DNA of 64,000 bases from Amycolatopsis balhimycina FH 1894 (GTDB lineage: Bacteria; Actinomycetota; Actinomycetes; Mycobacteriales; Pseudonocardiaceae), in NCBI RefSeq assembly GCF_000384295.1, contig NZ_KB913037.1, forward strand, positions 2,900,649 through 2,964,648. The letters are read 5' to 3'. Positions 49,818 to 59,032 of this stretch are shown here, in pieces. The notes beneath the pieces are model-generated. The model had not been told where the DNA came from. It did no database searches and saw only the letters and a list, made by a program, of their open reading frames with translations. Numbering within the stretch: the first letter of the stretch is position 1; each line of letters begins with the position of its first letter. Position numbers and translations under genes: made by a program.

Positions 49818-50744
49818 ATGAGAGATCCAGCCGATCCCGTTGTCCGCGCGCGCGGACTGCGGATGCGGTACGGCACGAACGACGTGCTCCACGGGGTCGA
49901 GTTCGAGGCGTACCGCGGCGAGGTCGTCTGCCTGCTGGGGCCGAACGGCGCGGGCAAGACGACGACGATCGAGATCCTCGAAGGCTTCCGCATGCGGTCG
50001 GCGGGCGAGGTGAGCGTGCTGGGCGTCGACCCGGCACACGGTGGCGAGGACTGGCGGGCACGCCTGGGGGTCGTGCTCCAGTCCTGGCGCGACCACGGGA
50101 AGTGGCGCATCCGCGAGCTGCTCGCGCACCTGGGCCGCTATTACGCGCCGTACTCGACGGCGTCGCACCCGCGGCCGTGGGACACCGACGAGCTGATCGC
50201 GACGGTCGGGCTCACCGAGCACGCGCACAAGAAGCTCAAGCAGCTCTCCGGCGGCCAGCGGCGGCGGCTCGACGTCGCGATCGGCATCGTCGGCCGTCCC
50301 GAGCTGCTGTTCCTCGACGAGCCGACCGCCGGGTTCGACCCCGAGGCGCGGCGCGAGTTCCACGACCTGGTGCACCGCCTGTCCGACGAGCTCGACACGA
50401 CGATCCTGCTCACCACGCACGACCTCGACGAGGCCGAGAAGCTGGCCGACCGGATCCTCATCCTCAACGGCGGCCGCATCATCGCCGACGGCTCGGCCGA
50501 CCAGCTGAGCCGGCAGGTCTCCGGCGAGGCCGAGGTCCGCTGGTCCGTCGACGGCCAGCGCTTCGTGCACCTGACGACCGAAGCGACGAAGTACGTGTAC
50601 GACCTGTTCAGGCAGCACGGTGAAGCCGTCGCGGACCTCGAGGTCAGGCGGGCGTCGCTGGAGGACACCTACATGACGCTGGTCCGCCGGGCGGAGACCG
50701 GCGGCGAAACGGAGCTCGGCCTCCAGGAAGCGGGTGCGCGATGA
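49818..50744 (+). CDS. ABC transporter ATP-binding protein
   Basis: 308-aa ATPase of the drug/antibiotic-exporter (DrrA/CcmA-like) class. Walker A GPNGAGKTT is at about 40-48, the signature LSGGQRRRLDVAIGI in mid-protein and Walker B LLFLDEPTAGFDP, with the switch histidine in LLTTHDLDEAE. A C-terminal extension of about 80 residues is typical for DrrA-like proteins. ATG at 49818 after GGGGG; an upstream ATG at 49803 is less likely. Stop overlaps the permease ATG. Energises the permease next door, probably for export. Confidence 0.95.
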   Translation: MRDPADPVVRARGLRMRYGTNDVLHGVEFEAYRGEVVCLLGPNGAGKTTTIEILEGFRMRSAGEVSVLGVDPAHGGEDWRARLGVVLQSWRDHGKWRIRELLAHLGRYYAPYSTASHPRPWDTDELIATVGLTEHAHKKLKQLSGGQRRRLDVAIGIVGRPELLFLDEPTAGFDPEARREFHDLVHRLSDELDTTILLTTHDLDEAEKLADRILILNGGRIIADGSADQLSRQVSGEAEVRWSVDGQRFVHLTTEATKYVYDLFRQHGEAVADLEVRRASLEDTYMTLVRRAETGGETELGLQEAGAR

Positions 50745-51592
50745 ACGCCAAGACCGCCGCACTGCGGTCCGGCCTGGCCCGCGGCTGGATCGAGTTCAAG
50801 CAGACGTGGACCAACATCGACGACGTGGTGGGGCAGCTCGTCTTCGTGGTGCTCTTCCTCGGCACGCTGTTCTTCATGCGGAACGCGACACTGCCCGGCA
50901 CGTCGTTCTCACTCGGCGCGGCCACCGTGCCCAGCGTGCTCGGCGCCGGCATCGTGTTCCAAGGCCTGACCGGCGCGGCGGGCTACCTGGCCATCGACCG
51001 CGAAGACGGCACGCTGCTGCGGGCGAAGGCGACCCCGAACGGAATGCTGGGGTACCTGCTCGGGAAGACGACGGCGCTGTCGCTCGCCCAGCTCACGGGC
51101 CTGGCGGCGGTTCTGATCCCGTGCCTGTTCGCGTTCTCCGTGCTGGCGCCCGACGGCGTCTGGTCGTACCTGCACCTGCTCGGGGTACTGCTGATCGGCA
51201 TGGCCGCGACGATGCCGATCGGCGCGGCGCTGGGTTCGCTGACCAACAGCCCGCGCTCGATCGGGCTGATCACCCTGCCGATCATGGGGATGGGCGCGAT
51301 CTCGGGGATCTTCTACCCGATCACGGCACTGCCGGGCTGGGTGCAGGGCATCGCGCAGGTGTTCCCGATGTACTGGCTGGGCCTCGGGATGCGCTCGGCG
51401 CTGCTGCCGGACAGCGCGCTCGCCGTCGAAATCGGCCAGTCGTGGCGCCCGCTGCCGACCCTCGCGGTGCTCGTCGCGTGGGCCGTGATCGGATTGGCAC
51501 TGGCGCCGGTCCTGCTCCGCCGCATGGCGCGGCGCGAGGCGGGTTCGTCGGTGGCCGAACGGCGGCAGAAGGCCATGCAGCGTGTGGGGTAG
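50741..51592 (+). CDS. ABC-2 type permease
   Basis: 283-aa membrane subunit with about six transmembrane helices and an amphipathic N-terminus (RGWIEFKQTWTNIDD). The ABC-2 signature region GLITLPIMGMGAISGIFYPI, followed by TALPGWVQGIAQVFPMYWLG, is near residues 175-215. Partner of the preceding ATPase (ATGA overlap). Substrate unknown; such DrrAB-like pairs export lipids or antibiotics. Confidence 0.93.
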   Translation: MNAKTAALRSGLARGWIEFKQTWTNIDDVVGQLVFVVLFLGTLFFMRNATLPGTSFSLGAATVPSVLGAGIVFQGLTGAAGYLAIDREDGTLLRAKATPNGMLGYLLGKTTALSLAQLTGLAAVLIPCLFAFSVLAPDGVWSYLHLLGVLLIGMAATMPIGAALGSLTNSPRSIGLITLPIMGMGAISGIFYPITALPGWVQGIAQVFPMYWLGLGMRSALLPDSALAVEIGQSWRPLPTLAVLVAWAVIGLALAPVLLRRMARREAGSSVAERRQKAMQRVG

Positions 51593-51594
51593 TC

Positions 51595-51828
51595 ATGAGT
51601 GAGGTCGTCTACAACCGGATCGCGATGCTGCGCGCGGAGCGGTCGATCTCGCGGCGGCAGCTGGCGGAGGCCCTCGGGGTGCACTACCAGACGATCGGCT
51701 ACCTGGAGCGCGGCGAGTACAGCCCTTCGCTGTACTTGGCCCTGCGGATCGCGGAGTTCTTCGAGGTGTCCGTGGAGGTGCTGTTCTCGACGACGCCCTT
51801 CCCGCGGCTGGGAGAACGCTCGGCTTAG
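51595..51828 (+). CDS. Small XRE-type HTH regulator
   Basis: 77-aa protein that is almost entirely a helix-turn-helix of the Cro/XRE type (SRRQLAEALGVHYQTIGYLE, about 20-39), with the tail EVSVEVLFSTTPFPRLG typical of YozG-like small regulators. Its start is two bases after the permease stop, so it is part of the ABC operon and likely controls it. Its stop overlaps the stop of the convergent gene by four bases. Confidence 0.9.
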   Translation: MSEVVYNRIAMLRAERSISRRQLAEALGVHYQTIGYLERGEYSPSLYLALRIAEFFEVSVEVLFSTTPFPRLGERSA

Positions 51829-52553
51829 GGCTTGCGCAGGTCGGCCTCGGCCAGCGCGCGGACGACGTCGTCGCGGCGGGTCTCCCGGACGGTCCGGTTG
51901 AGCTCGACGTGCAGGAACGGCGTACCGCCGGCGGCCTGGCTCTGGACGTTCGTCGTCCCGGCCAGGCCCCGGCAGGGCTCGGCCCAGGCCCGGCGGACGC
52001 GGAACCCGGCGGCTTTTAGCCGGTCCGCCGCCCGGCGGGCCGCGTCCCCGGCTTCGGCGGCCCCGGCCGAGAGGACGACGTCCGCCTCGGGCAGGGTGCG
52101 GTCCTTGAAGCCGTGCAGCTGGACCTGGGGCAGGCCGCGCCGGGCGAGCAGCGTGGTGACGACGTGGAAGACGGTCCGCGTGTCGTGCGCGGGGTCTTCC
52201 CGGCGGCGGTGCGCGCCCGCGACGGCCAGCACGGCGCCGGGCACCTGCCGGAAGAGCGCCAGGCCGATCAGGTCGGTCCGCAGGTCGGACGAGGGATGCG
52301 GCACCTCGACGACCAGTGACGGCGGCGCGGACCGGTCGATCGCGTAGAGCCCCCAGGCGCGTCCGGTGCCGGGTTCCTGGACGGCGAGCGCGTCGTCGTG
52401 GACGGAGAAGCCCAGGTCATCGAGGTGGTGCGGGGCCCGGTCGAGGAACGCGGCGAAGCCGGTTCCGGCGGTTTCGAGCTCGGCCGCCGTGGGGTGGCGG
52501 TACGGCTGCCGGGTCGACTGCGCGGCGGTGAAGCTCCGGAGAAGGGATTCCAA
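51825..52553 (-). CDS. Conserved hypothetical, possible hydrolase
   Basis: 242-aa protein that I do not recognise. Potential metal or catalytic residues are clustered in VVEVPHPSSDLRTD, LAVAGAHRRRE, TRTVFHVVTTLL, VQLHGF and LHVELNRTVR. This spread of histidines next to acidic residues recalls N-formylglutamate amidohydrolase and poly-gamma-glutamate hydrolase folds, but the match is too weak to assign. No signal peptide. ATG at 52553. It is divergent from the cobN riboswitch, about 70 bp before the riboswitch begins. Confidence 0.6.
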   Translation of the reverse strand: MESLLRSFTAAQSTRQPYRHPTAAELETAGTGFAAFLDRAPHHLDDLGFSVHDDALAVQEPGTGRAWGLYAIDRSAPPSLVVEVPHPSSDLRTDLIGLALFRQVPGAVLAVAGAHRRREDPAHDTRTVFHVVTTLLARRGLPQVQLHGFKDRTLPEADVVLSAGAAEAGDAARRAADRLKAAGFRVRRAWAEPCRGLAGTTNVQSQAAGGTPFLHVELNRTVRETRRDDVVRALAEADLRKP

Positions 52554-52624
52554 GCCACCAGGCTACCCAGCGCCGGTCAACGTCACCTTGACGCACTTCG
52601 ACCGGCACCGGAGAGTGAGGGCGA

Positions 52625-52765
52625 TACCCACGCGTCGGCAGGTGGAGGAACCCGGTGAGAGTCCGGGGCGGTCCCGCCACTGTCACCGGAGAGCTGGGTC
52701 CGGCGCCGCCTCCGCGGGAGGGAGTGCGTCGGCGGGTCTCCGGGAGCCAGGAACTCCGGCCGGCG
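52625..52765 (+). promoter_or_regulatory. Cobalamin riboswitch controlling cobN
   Basis: RNA sensor of adenosylcobalamin, longer than the cbtBA one. Landmarks in order are GGTGAGAGTCCGGGGC (near 52655), CCCGCCACTGTCACCG (near 52673), a GC-rich variable stem, and GGGAGCCAGGAACTCC near 52742. Boundaries approximate. A possible -35 TTGACG is at 52588. A small stem in CGGGGCGCGGACCCCG just before the GAGGAGG ribosome site (52792-52799) could form the expression switch. Confidence 0.92.
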
Positions 52766-52805
52766 CGCCCGTCTACCCGGGGCGCGGACCCCGAGGAGGA
52801 ACCTC

Positions 52806-55800
52806 GTGATCCTGCTTTTGTCCACTTCGGACACCGACCTGCTCAGCGCTCGATCGAGCGACCGAGAGTACCGGCTCGGCAACCCCGCCCGGCTCGACGT
52901 CGCCGAGCTGCCCGGGCTGCTCGACGGCGTCAAGATCGTCGTCGCGCGGATCCTCGGCACGCCGCGGAGCTGGCAGGACGGCCTGGACACGCTGCGGGCC
53001 TCGGGCGCGCACGTCGTCGTCCTGGGCGGGGAGCAGACGCCGGACGCCGAGCTGATGAAGCTCTCGACCGTTCCGGCCGGCATCGCCGCCGAGGCCCACG
53101 CGTACCTCGCGCAGGGCGGCCCGGCGAACCTCACCCAGCTCCACCGGTTCCTCTCCGACACGCTCCTGCTCACCGGCGACGGCTTCGAGCCGCCCGCCGA
53201 GCAGCCCGCGTGGGGTGTGCTGGAGCGTCCTTCGCAGGGCGACGGCCCGGTCATCGGGATCCTGTACTACCGGGCACACCACCTGTCCGGGAACACGGCG
53301 TTCGTGCACACGCTCGCCGACCAGATCGAAGCCGCGGGCGGGCGCGCGTTGCCGATCTACTGTGCTTCGCTGCGTACGCGCGAGCCGGAGATGATGGCCG
53401 AGCTGACAACCGTCGACGCCCTGCTGGTCACGGTGCTCGCGGCCGGTGGCACGCGGCCGTCCGAGGTGGGCGCCGGCGGGGACGACGAGGCGTGGGACGT
53501 CGCCGAGATGGCCGCGCTCGACGTCCCGATCCTGCAGGCGCTGTGCCTGACCAGCGACCGCGAGGCCTGGGCGGCCAGCGACGACGGCCTCTCGCCGCTC
53601 GACGCCGGGAACCAGATGGCCGTGCCGGAGTTCGACGGACGGCTGATCACGGTGCCGTTCTCGTTCAAGGAACTCGACGAAGACGGGCTGCCGCGGTATG
53701 TGCCGGACGCCGAGCGCGCGTCGCGCGTCGCTCGCATTGCGCTGGCACACGCCCGGCTGCGGTACACGCCTCCTGCGGAGCGGCGCATCGCGCTGATGCT
53801 GTCCGCGTACCCGACGAAGCACTCTCGCGTCGGCAACGCGGTCGGGCTGGACACGCCCGCGTCGGCGGTCGAACTGCTGCGGCGGATGCGCGATGTGGGC
53901 TACGACCTGGGACCGGACGCGTTCCCCGGCGTCGAGCCGACCGGGACCGACCAGCCCGACGGTGACGCCCTCATCCACGCGCTGATCGCCGCCGGCGGCC
54001 AGGACCCGGAGTGGCTCACCGAGGAACAGCTGGCCGGGAACCCGATCCGCGTGCCCGCCGCGCGGTACCAGGAGTGGTTCGACGCGCTGCCGGCCGAACT
54101 GCGCGACGGCGTCGAGGAGCACTGGGGCCCGGCGCCCGGCGAACTGTACGTCGACAACGGCGACATCGTGCTGGCGTCGCTGCAAAGCGGCAACATGATC
54201 ATCATGATCCAGCCGCCGCGCGGGTTCGGCGAGAACCCCGTCGCGATCTACCACAACCCGGACCTGCCGCCGAGCCACCACTACCTGGCCGCCTACCGGT
54301 GGCTCGAGGAGGAGTTCGGCGCGCACGCCGTCGTCCACCTCGGCAAGCACGGGTCCCTGGAGTGGCTGCCGGGCAAGACCGCGGGGCTTTCGGCGTCGTG
54401 CGCACCCGACGCCGCGCTCGGGAACCTGCCGCTGGTGTACCCGTTCCTGATCAACGACCCCGGCGAGGGCGCGCAGGCGAAACGGCGGGCGCACGCGACG
54501 ATCGTCGACCACCTGATCCCGCCGATGGCGCGCGCGGAGTCGTACGGCGACATGGCGCGGCTGGAGCAGCTGCTCGACGAGCACGCGAACATCGCGGCGA
54601 TGGACCCGGCGAAGCTGCCGGCGATCCGCGCGCAGATCTGGACGCTGATCCAGGCCGCGAAGCTCGACCACGACCTCGGCGTCGAGGAACGGCCGCACGA
54701 CGCGGAGTTCGACGACTTCCTGCTGCACATCGACGGCTGGCTCTGCGAGGTCAAGGACGCGCAGATCCGCGACGGGCTCCACGTCCTGGGCGCGGCGCCT
54801 ACCGGCGAAGCCCGCGTCAACCTGGTGCTGGCGATGCTGCGCGCGTCGCAGATGTGGGGCGGCAAGCAGGGTGCGATCCCGGGCCTGCGGTCGGCGCTGG
54901 GGCTCAAGGAGAACGCGCCGATGTCCGAAGTGGACGCGGTCGAGAAGACGGCGCGTGAGCTCGTCCAGACGATGGAGATGCGCGGCTGGGACGCGACCGC
55001 GGTCGCTTCGGTCGCGCCGGACGAGCAGGTCGCGCGGGTGCTTTCGTTCGCGGCTTCCGAGATCGTCCCGCGGCTCGCGGGGACGTCCGCCGAACTCGAC
55101 GCGGTGCTGCACGCGCTGGACGGCGGGTACATCCCGGCCGGGCCGAGCGGGTCGCCGCTGCGCGGGCTGATCAACGTGCTGCCGACCGGCCGGAACTTCT
55201 ACACCGTCGACCCGAAGGCGATCCCGAGCCGGCTCGCCTGGGAAACCGGGCAGGCGCTGGCGGATTCCCTTTTGAAGCGCTACCGCGAGGACACGGGCGA
55301 CTGGCCGAAGTCGGTCGGGCTTTCGGTGTGGGGCACGTCGGCGATGCGGACGTCCGGCGACGACGCGGCGGAAGTCCTGGCGCTGCTGGGCGTCCAGCCG
55401 GTGTGGGACGAAGCTTCGCGGCGCGTCACGGGCATCGAGGCCGTTCCCCTGGCCGAGCTGGGCCGGCCCCGGATCGACGTCACGGTGCGGATCAGCGGGT
55501 TCTTCCGCGACGCGTTCCCGCACGTGATCGCGTTGATGGACGACGCGGTGCGGCTGGTGGCGTCGCTGGACGAACCCGGTGACGAGAACTTCGTCCGCGC
55601 GCACGTCTCGGCGGACCTGGCCGCATACGGCGATTCCCGCCGGGCGACCACGCGGATCTTCGGGTCGAAGCCGGGCGCGTACGGCGCCGGCCTGCTGCCG
55701 CTGATGGACAGCGGAAACTGGCGCGACGACAAGGACCTCGCGGAGGTGTACGCGGTGTGGGGCGGCTTCGCGTACGGCCGCGACCTCGACGGTCGCCCGG

Positions 55801-56369
55801 CGCGCGAGGACATGGAGAATTCGTACAAGCGCATCGTGGTGGCGGCGAAGAACACGGACACGCGCGAACACGACATCGCCGACTCGGACGACTACTTCCA
55901 GTACCACGGCGGGATGATCGCGACGGTCCGCGCGCTGACCGGCGCGGCCCCGGCGTCCTACGTGGGCGACAGCACCTCACCGGACGCGGTCCGCACCCGC
56001 ACGCTGGGCGAGGAGACGGCCCGGGTGTTCCGCGCGCGGGTCGTCAACCCGCGCTGGCTGGCGGCGATGCGCCGTCACGGCTACAAGGGCGCGTTCGAGC
56101 TGGCGGCCACAGTGGACTACCTGTTCGGCTTCGACGCGACAGCAGGCGTCGTCGGCGACTGGATGTACGAGAAGCTGACCGAGTCGTACGTGCTCGACGA
56201 GGTGAACCAGGAGTTCCTGCGGCAGGCGAACCCGTGGGCGCTGCGCGGGATCGTGGAGCGCCTGAACGAGGCGGCGGACCGCGGGCTGTGGGAGGAGCCG
56301 GACCCGGCGTTGCTCGAGAAGATGCGCGAGGTGTACCTGTCGCTGGAGGGTGACCTCGAGTCGGAATGA
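52806..56369 (+). CDS. cobN: Cobaltochelatase subunit CobN
   Basis: 1187-aa large chelatase subunit that binds hydrogenobyrinate a,c-diamide and inserts cobalt with an AAA+/VWA partner. Family segments include GILYYRAHHLSGNTAF, HLGKHGSLEWLPGKTAGLS and GNLPLVYPFLINDPGEGAQ, then LINVLPTGRNFYTVDPKAIP. GTG at 52806 follows GAGGAGG. It is alone downstream of a B12 riboswitch and separated from the ID chelatase gene by 14 kb. Contains two GTCC-N5-GGAC motifs (52820, 54923). Confidence 0.97.
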   Translation: MILLLSTSDTDLLSARSSDREYRLGNPARLDVAELPGLLDGVKIVVARILGTPRSWQDGLDTLRASGAHVVVLGGEQTPDAELMKLSTVPAGIAAEAHAYLAQGGPANLTQLHRFLSDTLLLTGDGFEPPAEQPAWGVLERPSQGDGPVIGILYYRAHHLSGNTAFVHTLADQIEAAGGRALPIYCASLRTREPEMMAELTTVDALLVTVLAAGGTRPSEVGAGGDDEAWDVAEMAALDVPILQALCLTSDREAWAASDDGLSPLDAGNQMAVPEFDGRLITVPFSFKELDEDGLPRYVPDAERASRVARIALAHARLRYTPPAERRIALMLSAYPTKHSRVGNAVGLDTPASAVELLRRMRDVGYDLGPDAFPGVEPTGTDQPDGDALIHALIAAGGQDPEWLTEEQLAGNPIRVPAARYQEWFDALPAELRDGVEEHWGPAPGELYVDNGDIVLASLQSGNMIIMIQPPRGFGENPVAIYHNPDLPPSHHYLAAYRWLEEEFGAHAVVHLGKHGSLEWLPGKTAGLSASCAPDAALGNLPLVYPFLINDPGEGAQAKRRAHATIVDHLIPPMARAESYGDMARLEQLLDEHANIAAMDPAKLPAIRAQIWTLIQAAKLDHDLGVEERPHDAEFDDFLLHIDGWLCEVKDAQIRDGLHVLGAAPTGEARVNLVLAMLRASQMWGGKQGAIPGLRSALGLKENAPMSEVDAVEKTARELVQTMEMRGWDATAVASVAPDEQVARVLSFAASEIVPRLAGTSAELDAVLHALDGGYIPAGPSGSPLRGLINVLPTGRNFYTVDPKAIPSRLAWETGQALADSLLKRYREDTGDWPKSVGLSVWGTSAMRTSGDDAAEVLALLGVQPVWDEASRRVTGIEAVPLAELGRPRIDVTVRISGFFRDAFPHVIALMDDAVRLVASLDEPGDENFVRAHVSADLAAYGDSRRATTRIFGSKPGAYGAGLLPLMDSGNWRDDKDLAEVYAVWGGFAYGRDLDGRPAREDMENSYKRIVVAAKNTDTREHDIADSDDYFQYHGGMIATVRALTGAAPASYVGDSTSPDAVRTRTLGEETARVFRARVVNPRWLAAMRRHGYKGAFELAATVDYLFGFDATAGVVGDWMYEKLTESYVLDEVNQEFLRQANPWALRGIVERLNEAADRGLWEEPDPALLEKMREVYLSLEGDLESE

Positions 56370-56449
56370 CGGCCGCGGCGGCTACGCTTCGCCTTCCCCG
56401 CCGCTGAGCGGAAACGCCCGGGAAACGCGGGCCGGGGTTGGGTGGCGGC

Positions 56450-58330
56450 ATGATCACCGCCGCTCCCCCGAAGACCCGCTCCTGGGCGCTTCCGCTCGTC
56501 TGCCTCGGCGCCGCCGTCCTCTACGCCTGGAAGATCGGCGACGGCCAGGTCGGCAACACCTACTACGCCGCCGCCGTCAAATCGATGACGAGCGGCTTCA
56601 CGAACTTCCTCTTCGGTGCCTTCGACCCGTACGGCGTGGTGACGGTCGACAAACCGCCTCTCTCGTTGTGGCCCCAGGCGATCTCCACGCTGGTCTTCGG
56701 CTACCACGGCTGGGCGCTGCTCCTGCCCCAGGTGCTCGAAGGCGTCGCGGCGGTCTTCCTCCTGCACCGGACGGTCCGGCGGTGGGCGGGCGAAAACGTC
56801 GCCCTGCTCGCCGCCGTGATCCTCGCGCTCACGCCGGTCACCGTGATCATCGACCGCGACAACAACCCGGACACGCTGCTCGTCCTCTTCCTGGTCGCCG
56901 CCGCGTACGCGCTCACCCGCGCGCTCGAAGACGGGCGGAAGTGGCTGTTCTGGTGCGCGTTCTTCGTCGGCTGCGGCTTCCTGACCAAGATGCTGCAGGC
57001 CTGGATCATCGTCCCGGTGCTTGCGCTCGCTTACTTCGCGGGGACGACCGCGCCGGTCAACCGCCGTCTCCTCGACCTGCTGGGCGCCGGGGTCGTGCTC
57101 GTCGTGTCGTCGTTCTGGTGGATCGCCCTGTACGACTGGTGGCCCGGCGCCAAGCCCTTCATGGGCGGCAGCGCGGACGGTTCCGCGTGGGACCTCGTCT
57201 TCGGCTACAACGGCTTCGGCCGTCTCTCCGGCAACGGCGAGAGCGGCGGCATGATGATCATGCGCAATGGGCAGCTGACCATGACGTCCTTCGGCGGCGA
57301 CCCCGGACCGGGCCGGATGTTCAACGACGTCGTCGGCGGCCAGATCTCGTGGCTGCTGCCGCTGTCGCTGCTCGCGCTGATCGTCGCCGGTCGCCGGTGG
57401 CGCGACGCCGGCTGGGTGCTGTGGGGCGGCTGGCTGCTGGTGACGACCGCGGTGTTCAGTTTCGCCGGCGGCATCTGGCACCCGTACTACACGACGGCGA
57501 TGGCGCCCGCGATCGCCGCGGTCTCCGCCGCCGGGCTGGCGCTGCTGTGGCGCCACCACCGGCGGACTCTGCTGCCGCTCGCCATCGCGTCGACCGCGGC
57601 CTGGGCGTTCGTGCTGACTTCGCGGGACACGTCGTTCCACGGCTGGACGCGCTGGGCGGTGCTCGGCACGGCCGTCGCGGCCATCGCCGGGCTCCTCGTC
57701 ACGCGGAGCCGGTCGGCGCTGGTCGCCGGGCTCGTGCCGCTGCTGCTCACCCCGGCCGTGTGGTCGTACGCCGCCGCGCAGAGCACGTCCGCGGGCACCC
57801 TGCCCGCCGCCGGCCCCGCTCCGGGCGGGCCCGGACCGGTGCCCGGCGGTCCCGGACCGGCGCCGGGTCCGTCCGCCGGTGGACCGGGGCCCCGGCTGGT
57901 GCTCGGCGGCGGGGGCGACGGCACCGCCAGGCTGTCCGACAACCAGCGGCGCATCCTCGGCTACGCCCGGCGCAACGGCACCGAGATCACCCTGGCGGTG
58001 AACAGTGAAGCGAGCAGCGTCGCGCCGTTCATCATCGACTCGGACGCGACCGTGATCGGCATGGGCGGCTTCGGCGGCCGCGACAACGCGCCGTCGGTCG
58101 CGCAGCTCGGCCGCTGGCTCGCCGAGGGCAAGCTGCGGTTCGTGCTGAGCAGCGCCGGCACCGCTCAGGGCGGGCCCGCGCGGAGCCCCGTCCAGGACGA
58201 ACGCCGTCGCTGGATCGAGGGGCACTGCGCGGTCGTCGACGCGAGTGCGTACGGCGGCCGGCCCGGCCCCGCGCAGGACAGTGGCCCGGTGCGGATCGGC
58301 GGCGCGGACACGCTCTACCAGTGCCGCTAA
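56450..58330 (+). CDS. GT39-type membrane glycosyltransferase (YkcB-like)
   Basis: 626-aa polytopic membrane protein of the ArnT/PMT superfamily. The N-terminal periplasmic loop has the acidic motif YYAAAVKSMTSGFTNFLFGA, then FDPYGVVTVDKPPLSLW with the catalytic-type acidic residue and KPP. RDNNPDTLLVL follows and about eleven helices are visible. A Gly/Pro-rich linker (about 450-485) joins an extracytoplasmic C-terminal domain of about 140 residues. Probably transfers a lipid-linked sugar to an envelope acceptor. ATG at 56450. Lies 35 bp upstream of a two-component system on the same strand. Confidence 0.88.
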   Translation: MITAAPPKTRSWALPLVCLGAAVLYAWKIGDGQVGNTYYAAAVKSMTSGFTNFLFGAFDPYGVVTVDKPPLSLWPQAISTLVFGYHGWALLLPQVLEGVAAVFLLHRTVRRWAGENVALLAAVILALTPVTVIIDRDNNPDTLLVLFLVAAAYALTRALEDGRKWLFWCAFFVGCGFLTKMLQAWIIVPVLALAYFAGTTAPVNRRLLDLLGAGVVLVVSSFWWIALYDWWPGAKPFMGGSADGSAWDLVFGYNGFGRLSGNGESGGMMIMRNGQLTMTSFGGDPGPGRMFNDVVGGQISWLLPLSLLALIVAGRRWRDAGWVLWGGWLLVTTAVFSFAGGIWHPYYTTAMAPAIAAVSAAGLALLWRHHRRTLLPLAIASTAAWAFVLTSRDTSFHGWTRWAVLGTAVAAIAGLLVTRSRSALVAGLVPLLLTPAVWSYAAAQSTSAGTLPAAGPAPGGPGPVPGGPGPAPGPSAGGPGPRLVLGGGGDGTARLSDNQRRILGYARRNGTEITLAVNSEASSVAPFIIDSDATVIGMGGFGGRDNAPSVAQLGRWLAEGKLRFVLSSAGTAQGGPARSPVQDERRRWIEGHCAVVDASAYGGRPGPAQDSGPVRIGGADTLYQCR

Positions 58331-58365
58331 CGGCGAGGAAACACCGCCGCGGCGATCATGGCGGC

Positions 58366-59022
58366 ATGCGGGTCCTGGTGGTGGAGGACGAGCCGATGCT
58401 CGCGGACGCGATCGCGGAGTGGCTGCGCGGCGAGTCCCACGCCGTCGACCTCGCCCACGACGGCGGCGCGGCGCTGGAGCGGATCGCCGTGCACGACTAC
58501 GACGTCGTCGTGCTCGACCGGGACCTGCCGGTCGTGCACGGCGACGACGTCTGCCGCGAACTGGTGGCGTCCGGAACGGCGACGCGGGTGCTGATGCTCA
58601 CGGCGGCCGCGGAGGTCACCGACCGCGTCGGCGGGTTGTCCCTCGGCGCCGACGACTACCTGACCAAGCCGTTCGCCTTCCCCGAGCTGGCCGCGCGCAT
58701 CCAGTCGCTGGGGCGGCGCTGCCGCCCGGCCGCACCGCCGGTGCTGCGCCGATCCGGCGTCACGCTCGATCCGGCGCGGCACGAGGTGTTCCGCGACGGC
58801 CGGTACCTGCCCCTGTCCAAAAAGGAGTTCGCGGTGCTCGCCGAGCTGCTGCGCGCCGACGGCGCCACCGTCTCCGCGGAACACCTGCTGGAGAAGGCGT
58901 GGGACGAGCACGCGGACCCGTTCACCGGCGCGGTCCGGCTCACCATCCTCAAGCTGCGCCGCAAGCTCGGTGACCCACCGCTGGTGGAGACGGTCACCGG
59001 GGTCGGCTACCGGATTTCATGA
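58366..59022 (+). CDS. OmpR-family response regulator
   Basis: 218-aa response regulator. The receiver domain has the acidic pair EDE (8-10), phospho-Asp51 in VVLDRDLP and the lysine in DDYLTKPF (near 103). The C-terminal winged helix has VTLDPARHEVFRDGRYLPLS, KKEFAVLAELLRADG and VRLTILKLRRKLG. ATG at 58366. Its stop is 10 bp before the histidine kinase GTG, forming a standard operon pair. Carries a GTCC-N5-GGA variant at 58815. Confidence 0.95.
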   Translation: MRVLVVEDEPMLADAIAEWLRGESHAVDLAHDGGAALERIAVHDYDVVVLDRDLPVVHGDDVCRELVASGTATRVLMLTAAAEVTDRVGGLSLGADDYLTKPFAFPELAARIQSLGRRCRPAAPPVLRRSGVTLDPARHEVFRDGRYLPLSKKEFAVLAELLRADGATVSAEHLLEKAWDEHADPFTGAVRLTILKLRRKLGDPPLVETVTGVGYRIS

Positions 59023-59032
59023 GGCGGCTCCG

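Noticed and set aside
26560..56369. Natural-product biosynthetic cluster as the hidden system
   Set aside because: No PKS, NRPS, terpene or RiPP core enzyme is present; the region is accounted for by cobalamin synthesis, transport and envelope genes.
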